From NCBI GenBank assembly GCA_002007465.1, contig LNAC01000749.1, forward strand, positions 677,070-741,069: a stretch of DNA of 64,000 nucleotides, in the 5' to 3' direction. The DNA is from Ailurus styani (lineage: Eukaryota > Chordata > Mammalia > Carnivora > Ailuridae). The position numbers and the translations under genes were made by a program. A model generated the notes under the pieces. That model had not been told where the DNA came from. It made no database searches and worked only from the letters and a program-made list of their open reading frames with translations. Of this stretch, positions 1 to 13,400 are shown piece after piece. Within the stretch, counting starts at the first letter, position 1. Every line of letters begins with the position of its first letter.

Positions 1-162
1 CATTACCGGTATCATCTTTATAAACATTTATAGTATTTGAAAATGCCTGTTATTTGAAAATTTTACCTGATAAAATCTTTCACGAGCCCCTCTTTACTCT
101 ATTTTTCATCATTTTCAACCACTTGGGGCTCTGTCACCTTTCTGTCCTTAGGACATGGTCTT

Positions 163-369
163 TTTTTTTTTTTTTTTTAAAGATTTTATTTATTCATTTG
201 ACACAGAGAGAGATTACAAGTAGGCAGAGAGGCAGGCAGAGAGAGGAGAGAGGAGGAAGCAGGCTCCCCGCTGAGCAGAGAGCCGGATGTGGGCCTCGAT
301 CCCAGGACCCTGAGATCATGACCTGAGCCGAAGGCAGCGGCTTTAACCCACTGAGCCACCCAGGCGCCC
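163..369 (-). mobile_element. CAN-SINE
   Basis: Full-length antisense copy, oligo-T to GCGCCCG head. Confidence 0.95.
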
Positions 370-569
370 GATTTTTTTTTTAAGATTTTTATTTATTCAT
401 TTGACAGAGAGAGACACAGCGAGAGAGGGAACACAAGCAGGGGGAGTGGGAAGGGAGAAGTAGGCTTCCTGCTGAGCAGGGAGCCCAATGTGGGGCTTGA
501 TCCCAGGACCCTGGGACCATGACCTGAGCTGAAGGCAGACGCTTAATGATTGAGCCACCCAGGAGCCCC
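370..569 (-). mobile_element. CAN-SINE, abutting the previous copy
   Basis: Older subtype with the ACACAAGCAGGGGGAGTGG arm, directly adjoining the previous SINE head. ACATGGTCTTTT occurs on both outer flanks of the pair. Confidence 0.9.
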
Positions 570-650
570 GAACATGGTCTTTTGTGTCCCTAGAATTGTG
601 TCCCTAGGAGCCCCGAACATGGTCTTTTGTGTCCCTAGAATTGTGTCCCT
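561..650. repeat. Perfect 45-bp tandem duplication
   Basis: Units 561-605 and 606-650 are identical. Each includes the last bases of the SINE head plus flanking DNA, so the duplication postdates that SINE insertion. Confidence 0.95.
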
Positions 651-659
651 AGAATATGG

Positions 660-917
660 TCTTTTATTTTTTTCATTCATTTATTTATTTTTAAGTAGGC
701 TCCATATTGGAGCCCAACGGCAGGTTTGGCAGGGTCTCATGACCCTGAGATCATAGACCTGAGCTGAGATCAAGAGTTGAATGCTTAACTGACTGATCAT
801 CCAGGTGCCCCTGTTTTTATTTTTTTAAGTAAGCTCTATGCCCAGTCTGAGGGTTGAACTCACAACCCCGAGACCAAGAGTTGCATACTCTACCAACTGA
901 GCCAGCCTGGTTGGCCC
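660..917 (-). mobile_element. Two old tRNA-derived SINE fragments
   Basis: 660-811 and 812-917 each keep the tRNA-like head ('CCAACTGAGCCAGCC' type) and are strongly diverged. Confidence 0.7.
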
Positions 918-1290
918 TTCTTCTCTTTATATTATTCGATGTCCGGTTTATTTTCAACTTGTCTAGTCCCAGTTCTTTTCCTTGCTATGTCATGTATCTC
1001 CACATTCCATTTTGGGAATTAAGAGTTCATGTGAGTTACATTGCTTTACTTTTCTTTATATATAAGAATAGAGCATAACAGAATTGTTTCTCCACTTTTT
1101 GAAGAACTACGTGAACTTACTAGTTCTAATATAAAAATGGGCAAATCAGATGTTGATTTAGCTACACTCCCCATCTACCTTTGTTTCCCTCCCACCCAGC
1201 TGTCCCTTTCACCTTATCACAGTCATTTGCATAGAATAGGAATTAGGAGTGATTCATTCTAAGTGGGTTGATCTCTCTTTTTCCTCTTAG

Positions 1291-1401
1291 GCTCTGCAGG
1301 CACTGCAGCGTCAGCCCAACGCGGCTCAGTATTTCCACCAGTTCATGCTCCAGCAGCAGCTCAGCAATGCCCAGCTGCATAGCCTGGCTGCCGTCCAGCA
1401 G
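1291..1401 (+). CDS. PHC1: PHC1 coding exon a (first in window)
   Basis: 111 nt, phase 0 at both ends, 37 codons running ALQALQRQPNAAQYF to AAVQQ. Acceptor 'TTCCTCTTAG' and donor 'CAG|GTGAGA'. Part of the conserved N-terminal Gln-rich segment. The preceding exon carrying the initiator is upstream of the window. Confidence 0.97.
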
Positions 1402-4400
1402 GTGAGAGGTCAGCAGCCAGCTGGCCCAAGAGGGAGGGGGATAGGCACTACAGGTGGGTTGGGGCGTACTGCTTCCTCCACTCCTCCTGCCACTCACGCT
1501 CGAAACATGGTCTTTTCTACCACCTGTCCTCCTATAGGAGGATGAAAGGATCTTAGTTTTTGGGGTAGGAACTGGGAGGTAGAATGGCTGTGTTCTAGAA
1601 CTGCACTGTCCAATATGGCAGCCATTAGTCACGTGTAGCTATTGAGCACTTAAAATGTGGCTAGTCCAAATTGAGACATATAGTACAATTTTGGATTTCA
1701 AAGACATGGTATAAAAAAAATATAACCTATCTCAGTAGTTTGTTTTTATTGGTTATAAGTTGAAATGAGATACATTGGCTTAAAGTTTATTTCTCCTGTT
1801 TCTTTTAAGTTTTTTGTTTTTATTTTTTAAGATTTTATTTATTTGAGATCGAGAAAGAGAGCAAGATGGAGCAAGCACTAGCTGGTGGGTGGGGGGGCAG
1901 AGGGAGAGAAGAGGGCTCCCCGCTGAGCAGGGAGCCCAAAGCAGGACTTGATCCCAGAACCCTGGGGTCATGACCTGAGCCGAAGGCAGACGCTTAACCG
2001 ACTGAGCCACCCAGTCACACCTCTTTCACTTTTTTAAAAAATGTGCATACTAGAAACTTATTTACGTGGCTCACATTGTATTTGTTTTGGACAGCCATGG
2101 GGTAGACTTATGAGTAACTCTTGATATGACCTGATCAAATGTTCTTCTTCCCCCTGAAAGTGGGAGGAGGAGGGCAGATTACCTGACTGCCCCAGGAGGG
2201 TTATGTGGGAGTTCTTAGGTTGGCATATGTGGTGATGTGAGGGTTTGGGGGATGGTGAATATACTTTTCCTTGCTCCGTAGTAGAGTCTCTGGGTTTTTA
2301 TCTGAACTCTATTACATTTTGTGCCTGTGATTCCAAGATTCAGTCTTTTCCTCCGTTGTCTCTGCTCTTGTTTCCTTTCCCCTCTAACAGGCCACGATTG
2401 CTGCCAGTCGGCAGGCCAGCTCCCCAAACACCAGCACTGCCCAGCAGCAGACTGCCACCACCCAGGCCTCAGTGAGTAGTACTGCGTCTCCCCACTGAGA
2501 GGCTTCCTTCCCTGGGCCTTTGTCTCTGGGTGGAAGAACTTTGTGTATTGAGCCGTGAATGGTGATTATTTCTCTTACGTAGACAATATTAGTAAAAGGG
2601 AAACAACTGACCTGAACCTATATAGGAGTCTTAGGGAGGAGGTCTAAGAAAGGAGGAAGGCAATCCTGGGGAAGAAGAGGAGATGACAAAGGAAAGGGAC
2701 TAATCTCTGGACCCTTTAATGAGGCGTGAAGTGTGTTCCATTTTGTTCCTTTTCCCTCTCAACTGGTAATGTTAGTGGTTAGGTTAGTGGTTAGTGGTTA
2801 GGGACTAGTTTTTTAACTTTGGTACTACCCTAAAGTAGTCAGGGTGACAGTTATGGTCAGGAAGGTATATTATTCATTTCCCCCTGACTCTGAAAATGAG
2901 ATTGTCTGTTCTTAGAAGAAGAAGAAGAAGAAAAAGGAGAAGAAGAAAATGAGATATTCTGTTCTTGAGTGTGTCCCTCTGCATTTGTCAGTGATGTGCA
3001 TTTCTTTTTACCTTTCCTAAATCCTTAGTTCTGGTTCCTTTCTGTACCACGCAGATCAATATGGCCACCACGTCGGCCGCCCAGCTCATCAGCCGGTCCC
3101 AGAGTGTGAGCTCGCCCAGTGCTACCACTTTGACCCAATCAGTGCTACTGGGGAACACCACCTCCCCACCTCTCAACCAGTCCCAGGCCCAGATGTATCT
3201 ACGGGTAAGCCACAGACATGACCGCCATGGTTCCAGATGCATAATTGTTCTGCCCTGGCAAAGACTTGAGTGAAAGCTGTTTGATTTAACTATGGTTGCC
3301 TAGATACGTTAAGATACGCTTACGATGGACTTCCTCGGCCTTACTTATCTCTAGAAGTGATGCTCGGTATTCACAGGTAGCCTGCAGATTGCATTGAGAT
3401 CCCAAGTGAGAAGGTGTTCGCCTTAGTATTTTTGACTGAAGTAGTGTCACATATGGTCTAACCTTTAAACCTGTGGCTCGAGTACCCAAATTCTAAGTGT
3501 TACCTCTTAGCCTATCCACTTACTACACATAAATACTTGTTCTAAAATCCTCATGGTCTCAACTTCTTTGATGTTTGACTCTTTGATATCAATCTGTAGT
3601 TTTATATACATTCTAGGTTTCCTTCTGGATGATTCATCGCATATGGAGAATAAGGGTCTCCTGGGTTGGTGTGGAAAGGGGCAGAGCTTAGCAGTTTCGT
3701 ATCTTCTGTTTATTTTGTCTTGTGGTCCTTCCCTTCCGTTTCTTCTATCTTTCTTCTTCTCCTCTTGTTCTCTTTCCTTTGCTCTTCCTCTTCTTCCTCT
3801 CCTTGCCAGCCACAGCTGGGAAACCTATTGCAGGTAAATCGGACCCTGGGCCGGAATGTGCCTCTAGCCTCCCAACTCATCCTGATGCCTAACGGGGCGG
3901 TGGCTGCAGTCCAGCAGGAGGTGCCATCTGCTCCGTCTCCGGGAGTTCATACAGATGCAGATCAGGTCAGTGGCAACCACTTGACCTGTGGATGGGCACG
4001 GGGGAGGATGAAGGGAACCACCATAGGCCAGGGCCCACCCTGTTACCCCACGACGACTTCTGAGGGTTCTTCTTTTTTCTCCCCTTTTCTTCATTTCCAT
4101 AGCACTCGAATCCCTTGTAACTTCTGAGCTACCTGAGTTAGGAAGGGAGGTGGAGTTGACTGAAAACAGCCCTGTGGACCTGGAAAGTCTTATTCTCAAT
4201 CCAGGCCAGATGTCCTTACATTCTTTTAGACCTCCGTGGCTCAGTTGTATTCAGGAGGTCTTAGTTCTCTTTCTTTGTAGTGCTCTCTTAAAGTAAGGGA
4301 TGATCGAGGGAATTCTACAGTTAGATAGATGGGAAGCCCACCTGGCTGCTGCTGGAAGGATGTTTGAGTCCTTCTCCTTATGAGTCACTGTGGCTGCTGA

Positions 4401-7400
4401 CTCTCAGTAGTCTGTTTCTCCTCGCTGTGTGCCCAGGAAAGTCTTCCTCACTGTTGCTTCCCATGCCTTACCCCCAAGCATGTTTGTGTATTTCGAGCCT
4501 GAAGTTGTGGTTTTTATGGATGGAATACAAATTGGGATCTCATAATAGCTTTTTTCATTCTCTTAGTTTATCAGTTAGCAAGTAAATATTGAGGTTGAGC
4601 TCTCTCTGCTGATGTGTTCGGAAATATACTGGAAACTTGAGGAGCTTGAAAAGAAGGACAAGTCAAGTCTTCAAAGATCTTAGAGAACAAAGAAGGACAA
4701 AGATCTTAGAGCCCAAAGAAGTATAAACTAAATGGTACTAACTTGGAGTGACACATGAGTTTAGAGAAGAGTTGGCTGTTTTCCTGCTCCGTGACTTTTG
4801 GGGTACTTGAGCAGATTCTTGAAGGATCAGTAGGATTTGATTTGGAGTTAGGAGAAAACGGGAGAGAGAACAGTAGGTGTAAAGGCATGACTTGTGTGGG
4901 ACTGAGTTAGGGATGTGTGGATAAAGTGGAGACAACACACCTGATGTTAGAAAAGGTCATTGTCAGGGAGAAGTCTGAAAGCCAAGTAACTTTGTAGGTA
5001 GCAGGAGTCATGGCTGACTATTGAACAGCAGATTAACAGGATAAGGAAAATGTTTTGTAAAGAATCATCTAGGAACATGTGCCTGGAGAAGAAAGAGAAG
5101 TTAAGAAACCTAGTATGAGATTCTTGGGGGTCATTTAGTTACTAGGGTAAGATGTTCGTTTTAGACTATGGCAACAGCATTGGGATCAGGATGATGTTGA
5201 GACTGATTTCATATCCAGTTCTTCATTTATCTATCTCTTTATCTCTTTATTCATCAGATATTTGAGTGTCAATATATGGAGGGACAGAGTCGTGTTTGAA
5301 AATATGAATCTGATTCCAAGTCCATAACTTACTGTGTGACCTAGGCAAATGGCCTAACATCTTTTTGCCAGTGTCTTTGTATATAAAATAGCAATTGTTA
5401 AATAACTACCTCGGGTGTGTTGAGGATTAAATGACTTAGAGATGACAGATCACTGAAGCACCGGACATTAAACAAAAATCACCTGAATGGTTTAATAATT
5501 GCTTCATTCGAAAGTACAGAGTGCTCTGAAAACACAGAAGGAGACCTGATTGAGCCTTGGGGTGGGGGTGAAAGTTAAGACTGCCCCGAGGAGGTGACAG
5601 TAAAATTGGGTGTCTGGTGAAGGCGTGGAAAGAGAGTGGTGAAGGCAAGGGAAACCTTATGTCCAAATATCCCTTGAATCCAAAGAGGAGGGAAGGAGCT
5701 TTATATATTTGAGGAATTGAAAGAAGACCTGCCTCCTTGGAGTTTGGCAAAGAGGGATGGAGATGGTGCTGGGGAGGTAGGAGAAACTTCATCTTGCAGG
5801 GCGTTGGGGACAGTGTTTAGAATTTTGGGCTTTATGCGAAGGGTGATGGGATACTGTGGGAGGATTTTAAATTTGGAAGTGACATGGAGGGGTTTGAGGT
5901 TTGTTCATTTGTTTGTTTAGCAACTATGTTGGGGGTACCTGAGTGGTTCAGTGGGTTAAGTATCTGCCTTCGGCTCAGGTCATGATCCCAGGGTCCTGGG
6001 ATTGAGCCCCGAGTCGGACTCCCTGCTCAACGGGAAGCCTGCTTCTCCCTCTCCCACCCCCCCTGCTTGTGTTCCCTCTCTCACTGTGTCTCTCTCTGTC
6101 AAATAAATAAATAAATAAAATCTTAAAAAAAAAAAAAAGACTGTTGGCTCCTCTACGGAGAATAAATGGAAGTGGTATAAGTGAATCTAGGGAGAACAGC
6201 AGTTTCGAGGAGAGGTGGTGTTTGGGTTAGGCAGTAACAATGGAGGTGGGCAGAAATGAACAGATTTGAGAAAAAACTTAGAAGATTTTTGAAAGAGGAA
6301 AGCTGATTCAGTTGAGGGAGGTGCCAGAGATGAGACGTGACAGCAGTGAGGTAGTGCTGTCAGAGAGAGGGAGAACATTGGGGAAGTGGATTTAGGGTGA
6401 AGTTAACTTTTGTATAGCGCTGTCTTGTGTGCTTGTGAGTCACTGGGTCGCGAGGTCAGCAGTTTTAGATATCTGGTGCCTGAGCGTAGAAGGAAGGTCT
6501 GAGTTGGAGATAAACGTTCAAGAGTAGTAGACACACCGATGGTAATCGACGTCAAGAGAGCATTTGGCATTGCTCAGGGAACGGTATGGATTGACAAGAG
6601 AAATGGATCCCTGGGGGATAGGACTGTTCCTCAGAAAGGAGAATGGCTCAAGGTTGAGGAGAGGCTGATGAAGTGGCAGAGGGGAGTAGGAAAGGGTGAA
6701 ACAGGAAAGTCTGGATTGTGTGGTGTCATGAAGATAAGGGAGCAGAGTGTTAGAAGTGGCAGGGACTCCCTTGTCCGGTGCAGTAGAGGACAAGAAAGAG
6801 TTACTAGTACGGATGGAGAACCATTTCAGTGGAGTTTGGGGGGGTTGAAGCCAAACTAGTATCACTTGAGGAATGGCTGGATAGTGAGAACAGATGCAGT
6901 GAATGTAAACAGTTATTACCAGTTTAGCAATAATAGGAAAGGAGGATGAAGCTGGGGTTGGGGAAGTGGGGTTCAGGTGCGATCGGAGGGCGCTTCAGGG
7001 GAGGTCGAAGAGACAGGAAGGAATCCATAGCACCAGCTCCTTGGGAAGGAGGGGAGGGAGAGCTGGGGCCCTGAGCGTGGGGAAGGATTCGATAGGAGGG
7101 CGGACAGAGGGGCGAGCAGGGAAAAGGAGGTGCTGGGGGTTCATGAGGGGAATGTACAGACTTGGCGATGGAACTGCTTAAGTGTGCTCACATGGTTTTA
7201 TCATCTCTGCAGGGGTGGTGAGGGAGAGGGGAAGAGCAGGTGGTTCTGAGGTATGTCAGGAGACTTGGAAAGTTTTAAGTAGTCATTATGGAAAGCTGAT
7301 TGGAAACAAACCGTGTAATTGTCATATCACATTAAGTGCCCCAGCACCCCATCCTGGGGTGCTGTCTCTAAAGCTCTCACCTTTTTACTGCTTGCCTGAA

Positions 7401-10400
7401 CTCTGGTTCTTTGGATTTTTCACCTGCATTACTCGTCTAGTTTTCTAATTGGTCTCTTGACCACAGCCTTGTCTACCTCTAAGCATCTTCCATATTATTA
7501 TCAGAATAAGTTTCTTCAGTAAGAAAATACATGTTGTTCCTAATGTTATTTTATTTTATTTTATTTTATTTTTTATTATTTTTTAAAGATTTTATTTATT
7601 TATTTGACACAGAGAGAGAGATCACAAGTAGGCAGAGAGGCAGGCAGAGAGAGAGGAGGAAGCAGGCTCCCTGCTGAGCAGAGAGCCCGATGCGGGCCTC
7701 GATCCCAGGACGCTGAGATCATGACCTGAGCCCAAAGCAGAGGCTTTAACCCACTGAGCCACCCAGGCGCCCCCTAATGTTATTTTAAATGGTACATCTG
7801 GTATGCCGAATTTGATAGATCATAATCCTTGGCTCATGATACCTCTCAGCAGTGGTCCATTCATGGCCCAGTCTTATTTACTTACTACGTTTTATGATGT
7901 AATAAGCAATCCCCCGGTCCACCCACTGCCTGCCCCTACCCATGGTAACAATCATTCTGATTTATCCTTCCCTGGGTTCCTTTTTCTGTAATTTTATTGT
8001 GTTTACGTATATTTTTAAAAAGTACTTTTTATTATGGAAAATTTCAAACTTATGCAAAAATAGAAAAAAATATGAATCCTTATGCACCTGCTAACCAGCT
8101 GCAATATTTATCAACACTTAGCCTTTCTGTCCAGGCTACCTTCCTCCACCGGTGGATTATTTAGAAGTAAATTCCAGATACCATATGTTCTATATTTTAT
8201 ACTTATCTATGTATTTGTATTTAAGTTTATAAGGTCTTTGTACTCTATGTAATTTGGGGGGAGTACTTTCTTAATAGCTTATCGTCAAGATCCATCCATA
8301 TTATTGCATGTCGTCATATTTTATTAATTTTGATTTCTATGTAGTATTGAACCATGTGAATATACTGTAGTTCAGTCATCTTCTGTTCTAGTAATGGCCA
8401 TTTGGGTTGCTTCCAGGCTTCCATTAACTGAATAGCGCTGCCGTGGACTTTCCTACATACGCCTCCTGTTGTATATACAGCAAGAGTTTCTCCTGTAGAA
8501 TTCCTGGACTAGAGGGTGTGAATATTCAGCCTTAGGATAGGATGCCAAACCATTTTCCAAAGTGGTTGTACTGATTTACACTTCTGTCAGCACTGTTTAA
8601 AAGGATGGTTTCAGTTGTAGTGTTGGTTATCTTTATTCTGATTAATAGTCTTCAGGGGCTTCCTGCCATCTGTGGTGTGCTCATCAGTCCTCTCTCATAT
8701 TTTGGAGTACTTACTGTGTCAGGCACTGTGCTAGATGCTGGAAATACAACAGTGGGGAAGACAGCCTTTCTGTTCCCGAATTGAAGTTCAGACTCCCGAG
8801 CCCTTCCTGATACGGCCCCTTTCTACCTCCCTGGCCTCAGCCTGTCTTTCTAGCTTCATTTCTTGCCACTCCCTCTAACACACCCCAAACGTAACAAAAT
8901 AGTTATAATTTCCAGAAATGCTCTGCTCTTTCTTCACTTGACAGTCTTCCAAGTGTTGTTACCTATGTCTTCAGACTTCACTTTTGCTCTCACCTGTGGA
9001 GTCTCAGATGAAACGAAAGGCTGTCTTAGGAAGTCTTCCCCAGGCTCCCTAGGCTGAGTCCTTCTTCCTCCTCTGGACTCCCGTGACACTTTGTGCATAT
9101 CTCTGCAGGGTATGATAGGTTTATGGGTGATTTTCTTGTCTGTCTTTTCTGGTAGAAAGTACTCATTAAGAGCAGGGACAGTGTCTTTCGTCCCTGCATT
9201 TCCAGTATCCAGTGTAGTACCTGAAGCATAGTAGGTTATTTGGTCGATATTGAATGAATGGACAGAGAAGAAAGGGAAAATCTGAGACATTTTGAAGGAG
9301 TACATGAGCGAACTTGCTGATAGATTGGATAGTGAATGAAGGAGACTGAAAATCAAATAGGATTCAAGAGTCCCTCCCTGGGTGATCAGAAGGACTTTAA
9401 TGTATGTAATTGTAAAGGTAGGGGGACGAGTTTTGAGGGGGGCGGCTGGGGAATATCTGTAGCTGTCTTCTGAATTAGTCACCAAAGTCTTTGACCTTCG
9501 TGCCTTCTGTTCCCCTTTTCTCAGTATATCTTTGTCTTCTTATCTTTCAGGTGCAGAATTTGGCAGTGAGGAACCAACAGGCCTCAGCCCAAGGACCCCA
9601 GATGCAAGGCTCTACTCAGAAGGCCATTCCTCCTGGAGCTTCCCCTGTCTCTAGCCTCTCCCAGGCCTCTAGCCAGGCCCTCGCTGTGGCTCAGGCTTCC
9701 TCTGGGGCCTCGGGCCAGTCTCTCAACCTCAGTCAAGCTGGCACAGGCAGTGGGAGTAGCATCCCAGGGTCCATGGGGCCAGGTGGAGGTGGCCAGGCAC
9801 CTGGGGGCTTGGGTCCGTTGCCTTCCTCAGGAATGGGTGGGGGTGGGAGCTGTCCCAGGAAGGGCACCGGAGTGGTGCAGCCCTTGCCTGCAGCCCAAAC
9901 AGTGACTGTGAGTCAGGGAAGCCAGACAGAAGCCGAAAGTGCAGCGGCCAAGAAGGCAGAAGCGGATGTGGCTGGTCAGCAGAACGTGGGCATGAACCTG
10001 ACACGGACAGCTACCCCTGCTCCCAGCCAGACCCTTATTAGCTCAGGTAAGCGCTCACCTCTCACAATGTCCTTAGTCTCTCAGAACTTGTTTGAAATCC
10101 TCAGAGTACTTTTCTTTGCCATTTTTCCTGCTTCTCTTGGTCCTGGAGTAGTGGAGGGAAAGAAAATCTCATCAGCCTTGATCAGATTAGTCCAGGGAGA
10201 GAGGAGGACGGGTAGCCGGGTAGCCGAGGTAGATCTCTGTTTCCACCAGGCAGCAGTCAGTTTACAAATTGCTTTGTCCCCTTCTTCTTAGGCCCCGGGT
10301 TTCTCAGTTTATCCATCCCACCCGTTCATTTACCCCGTTCTCACTGCGTATTGCCTTCGTGTTGTAGGAGGTGTTAGGGATGCATCTTCGAAAAACAGAT

Positions 10401-13400
10401 TCCTTGTCCGCATGGAGTTTACAGTTTAGTGCAAGGGATGACTTCTTCTCATTCTGTTTAATGACAAGTAGTTGGACCAGGGTAGAGTGGAGATGGTGTA
10501 ACTAAGTGCCTTAGAGCACTTAGGACTAGCAAATAGAGCCATGGTTTAATATAGTCAGCTTGTGATCATCTGTATCAATGATAAGGATAAAAAGGAATAA
10601 ATAATAATAACCGCAAACGGTTTATAGTTGCTTTTATTTTTTTATTTTTTTTTTAAAGATTTTATTTATTTATTTGACAGAGAGAGAGAGAGATTACAAG
10701 TAGGCAGAGAGGGAGGCAGAGAAAGAGAGAGGAGGAAGCGGGCTCCCTGACAAGCAGAGAGCCCGATGCGGGCCTTGATCCCAGGACCCTGAGATCATGA
10801 CCTGAGCTGAAGGCAGAGGCTTTAACCCACTGAGCCACCCAGGCGCCCTATAGTTGCTTTTAGAATGTGGTTCGGTATAGTTGGATGATGTGTGCACCTT
10901 ACTTGGTAACGTTTATTTTTATCTGCCTTGTTTCCGGCCCCTCAGTTGTTTGCTGTATTTGGATGACTTACTTACAGAAAGTTAAGAGCTAATCATCGAC
11001 TGTACTGCTACTACCTAGTATTTATGCACCGTAGCGCTCTGTTTCCAAAGTGCTTTCATCTCACATGTGCTCTCTGGGCGATCTGGGAGAGCAGCGGGTC
11101 GGGCAGGTTTTCGGCTCCCCCTGGTGTGGAGGACACTGGCTGAGGGCTCAGCCTGTAGCAGCGGACTCTTAGGCCTTCTCGTAGGTGGTGACCAAACCGA
11201 CGAGTCTGAAAAACTGAGGCATTCACGGGAGGATGCTGGACTCTTTACCTCTGTGGACATTTATTCTCTCAGTGACCATCGAGTCTTTCTCATGTGCTGG
11301 GCACCGGGCTGGGTTCTAGGGATTTAAAAATGAATAGAGCAGGGACTCAGCCCTTGAAGAATTCAGTGTAATCATACGGGAGATGGGCCAGCCATGCTCC
11401 TTTGCTCGGTCAAACTAACAGGGTTGAGTATAGCAAAGAAAATAAAAGTTAGACGGGTGCAGGAAATTGCTGAGGACCGTGAAGTGATCGGGCGAGGGAC
11501 TTCCCTGGAGGTCCTTAACTGTAGAGAGCGAGCTGGTTATGTCTGACTCAGAGGAAAGAGTGTGAATGAAGTGATCTCTCGGGTCCTTCTGGGTTCGATT
11601 TCCCTTCACCGTGTGATACCGAAGCTCAGTACACCTTGGAAAGGTGATTTCGCTTTTAATGTGTAACGATGATTGTTTTCCGCTCTCCTTTGTTCCACTC
11701 TGGGCCTCATGCTGCAGCCACCTACACGCAGATCCAGCCCCACTCCCTGATTCAGCAACAGCAGCAGATCCACCTCCAGCAGAAACAGGTGGTGATCCAG
11801 CAGCAGATCGCCATCCACCACCAGCAGCAGTTCCAGCACCGGCAGTCCCAGCTCCTCCACACAGCCACGCACCTCCAGCTGGCCCAGCAGCAGCAGCAGC
11901 AGCAGCAGCCGCCGCCCCCGCCCCCGGCCACCACGCTCACTGCCCCCCAGCCCCCGCAGGTCCCACCTACGCAGCAGGTCCCACCTTCCCAGTCCCAGCA
12001 GCAAGCCCAGACCCTGGTTGTCCAACCCATGCTTCAGTCTTCACCCTTGTCCCTGCCACCTGACCCAACCCCCAAGCCACCCATCCCCATCCAGTCCAAA
12101 CCACCTGTAGCACCCATCAAGCCTCCTCAGTTAGGCGCTGCTAAGATGTCAGCCACCCAGCAACCACCACCCCATATCCCTGTGCAGGTGGTGGGCACCC
12201 GGCAGCCGGGGTCGGCCCAGGCACAGGCTTTGGGGTTGGCCCAGCTGGCGGCCACTGTCCCTACTTCGCGGGGGATGCCCAGTACAGTGCAGCCCGGTCA
12301 GGCCCATTTGGCCTCCTCGCCACCTTCGTCCCAGGCTCCCGGGGCGCTGCAGGAGTGCCCTCCCACGCTGGCGTCTGGGATGAGCCTGGCTCCTGTGCAG
12401 GGGACAGCACACGTGGTAAAGGGAGGGGCTACGGCCTCCTCACCTGTTGTGGCCCAGGTACCTGCTGCCTTCTACATGCAGTCTGTGCACCTGCCGGTGA
12501 GTGAGCTCTGATGGTTTCGAGGGCACGGTCCGCCTTGAGTAGACTTGGGGCTCAGTGGGCATAGAGCTCAACTGAGGAGGGGAGTAAAGAGTTGGGAAGG
12601 TTGAGATGCTGATATTTACCGTTTTAGCTTCATTACTTCCTTAGAAGCCCCATCTCCAGATACAGCCGTACTGAGCTTAGGACTTAGGAATTGGGGAGGG
12701 GAGGGGAATCACAAACATTCAGTCCATAACAAATACTTAACATGTGTGGGTGAGTGTGTGTGCGCACGCGCCCCGGTGAACGTGGTATTGTACCAAGTGC
12801 TCTGTTAATCATCGCATTGTTTCATCTGTAACAACTATTTGATACAAACTGTAAAACTTAAAAGATACTGGCATGTGCTTCTTTTGTAAGAGAGACATTG
12901 ATAGAAGGTTAAGATACTGGTATTTATTTGTTCCTTTTGTAGGAGAGAGACATTAATGTATATAATAATCTGTACTTCACACTCCTAAATTTGCTACTGA
13001 AATCATTCTGGGTTTTTGGATCTGTAAAGTTAGGTCAGGAGAGCCTTAATCATTTAAATTGGACTTTAGAAAAACAGGTGTTCTCAGGGGTGCCATAATG
13101 AATCTAGGATCCCAAGGTGTAGGTCAGGACGAAATGTGACATTTTCTTTTGTCCTGATGTAGAAGATACGCTTCTTGGGCAGGACCGGGAATTTTAGTGT
13201 ACCATGGGAAGTATATAGATTGGGAAATCTGGAACCAAGAATGTTTTCACTGACTGTGGGAGTCATCGAGGTTCTTTGTATCCTTCACTCATAAATCTTG
13301 GTTTCTTTCCTATTCTTCACTATATAGAGCAAACCTCAGACATTGGCTGTCAAACGCAAGGCAGAGTCTGAGGAGGAGAGAGATGATGTCTCCTCGTTGG

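Larger units (their letters stand above)
3966..9550 (+). other. PHC1 5.6-kb intron
   Basis: Largest PHC1 intron in the window. It holds two CAN-SINEs, MIR-like sequence at about 5320-5450, an old L1-like block at about 8000-8620 and L2-like pieces at about 8690-8790 and 9150-9265. The rest (4000-5300, 6140-7530) is unique-looking; open frames there are short and match nothing I recognise. Confidence 0.6.

Noticed and set aside
1243..1632. 129-codon minus-strand frame over PHC1 exon a
   Set aside because: Shadow of the coding exon and flanking intron.
5940..6010. tRNA-like sequences in many SINE heads as tRNA genes
   Set aside because: They are tRNA-derived SINE heads attached to CT-rich arms and A tails, not free tRNA genes.
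8934..9485. 183-codon minus-strand frame in a PHC1 intron
   Set aside because: Overlaps L2-like sequence, resembles no protein I know, and has no splice or promoter context.
11606..12025. Antisense Leu-rich and Cys/Trp-rich frames opposite the PHC1 Gln-rich exon
   Set aside because: They are reverse readings of CAG/CAC-rich PHC1 coding sequence and carry no independent signal.
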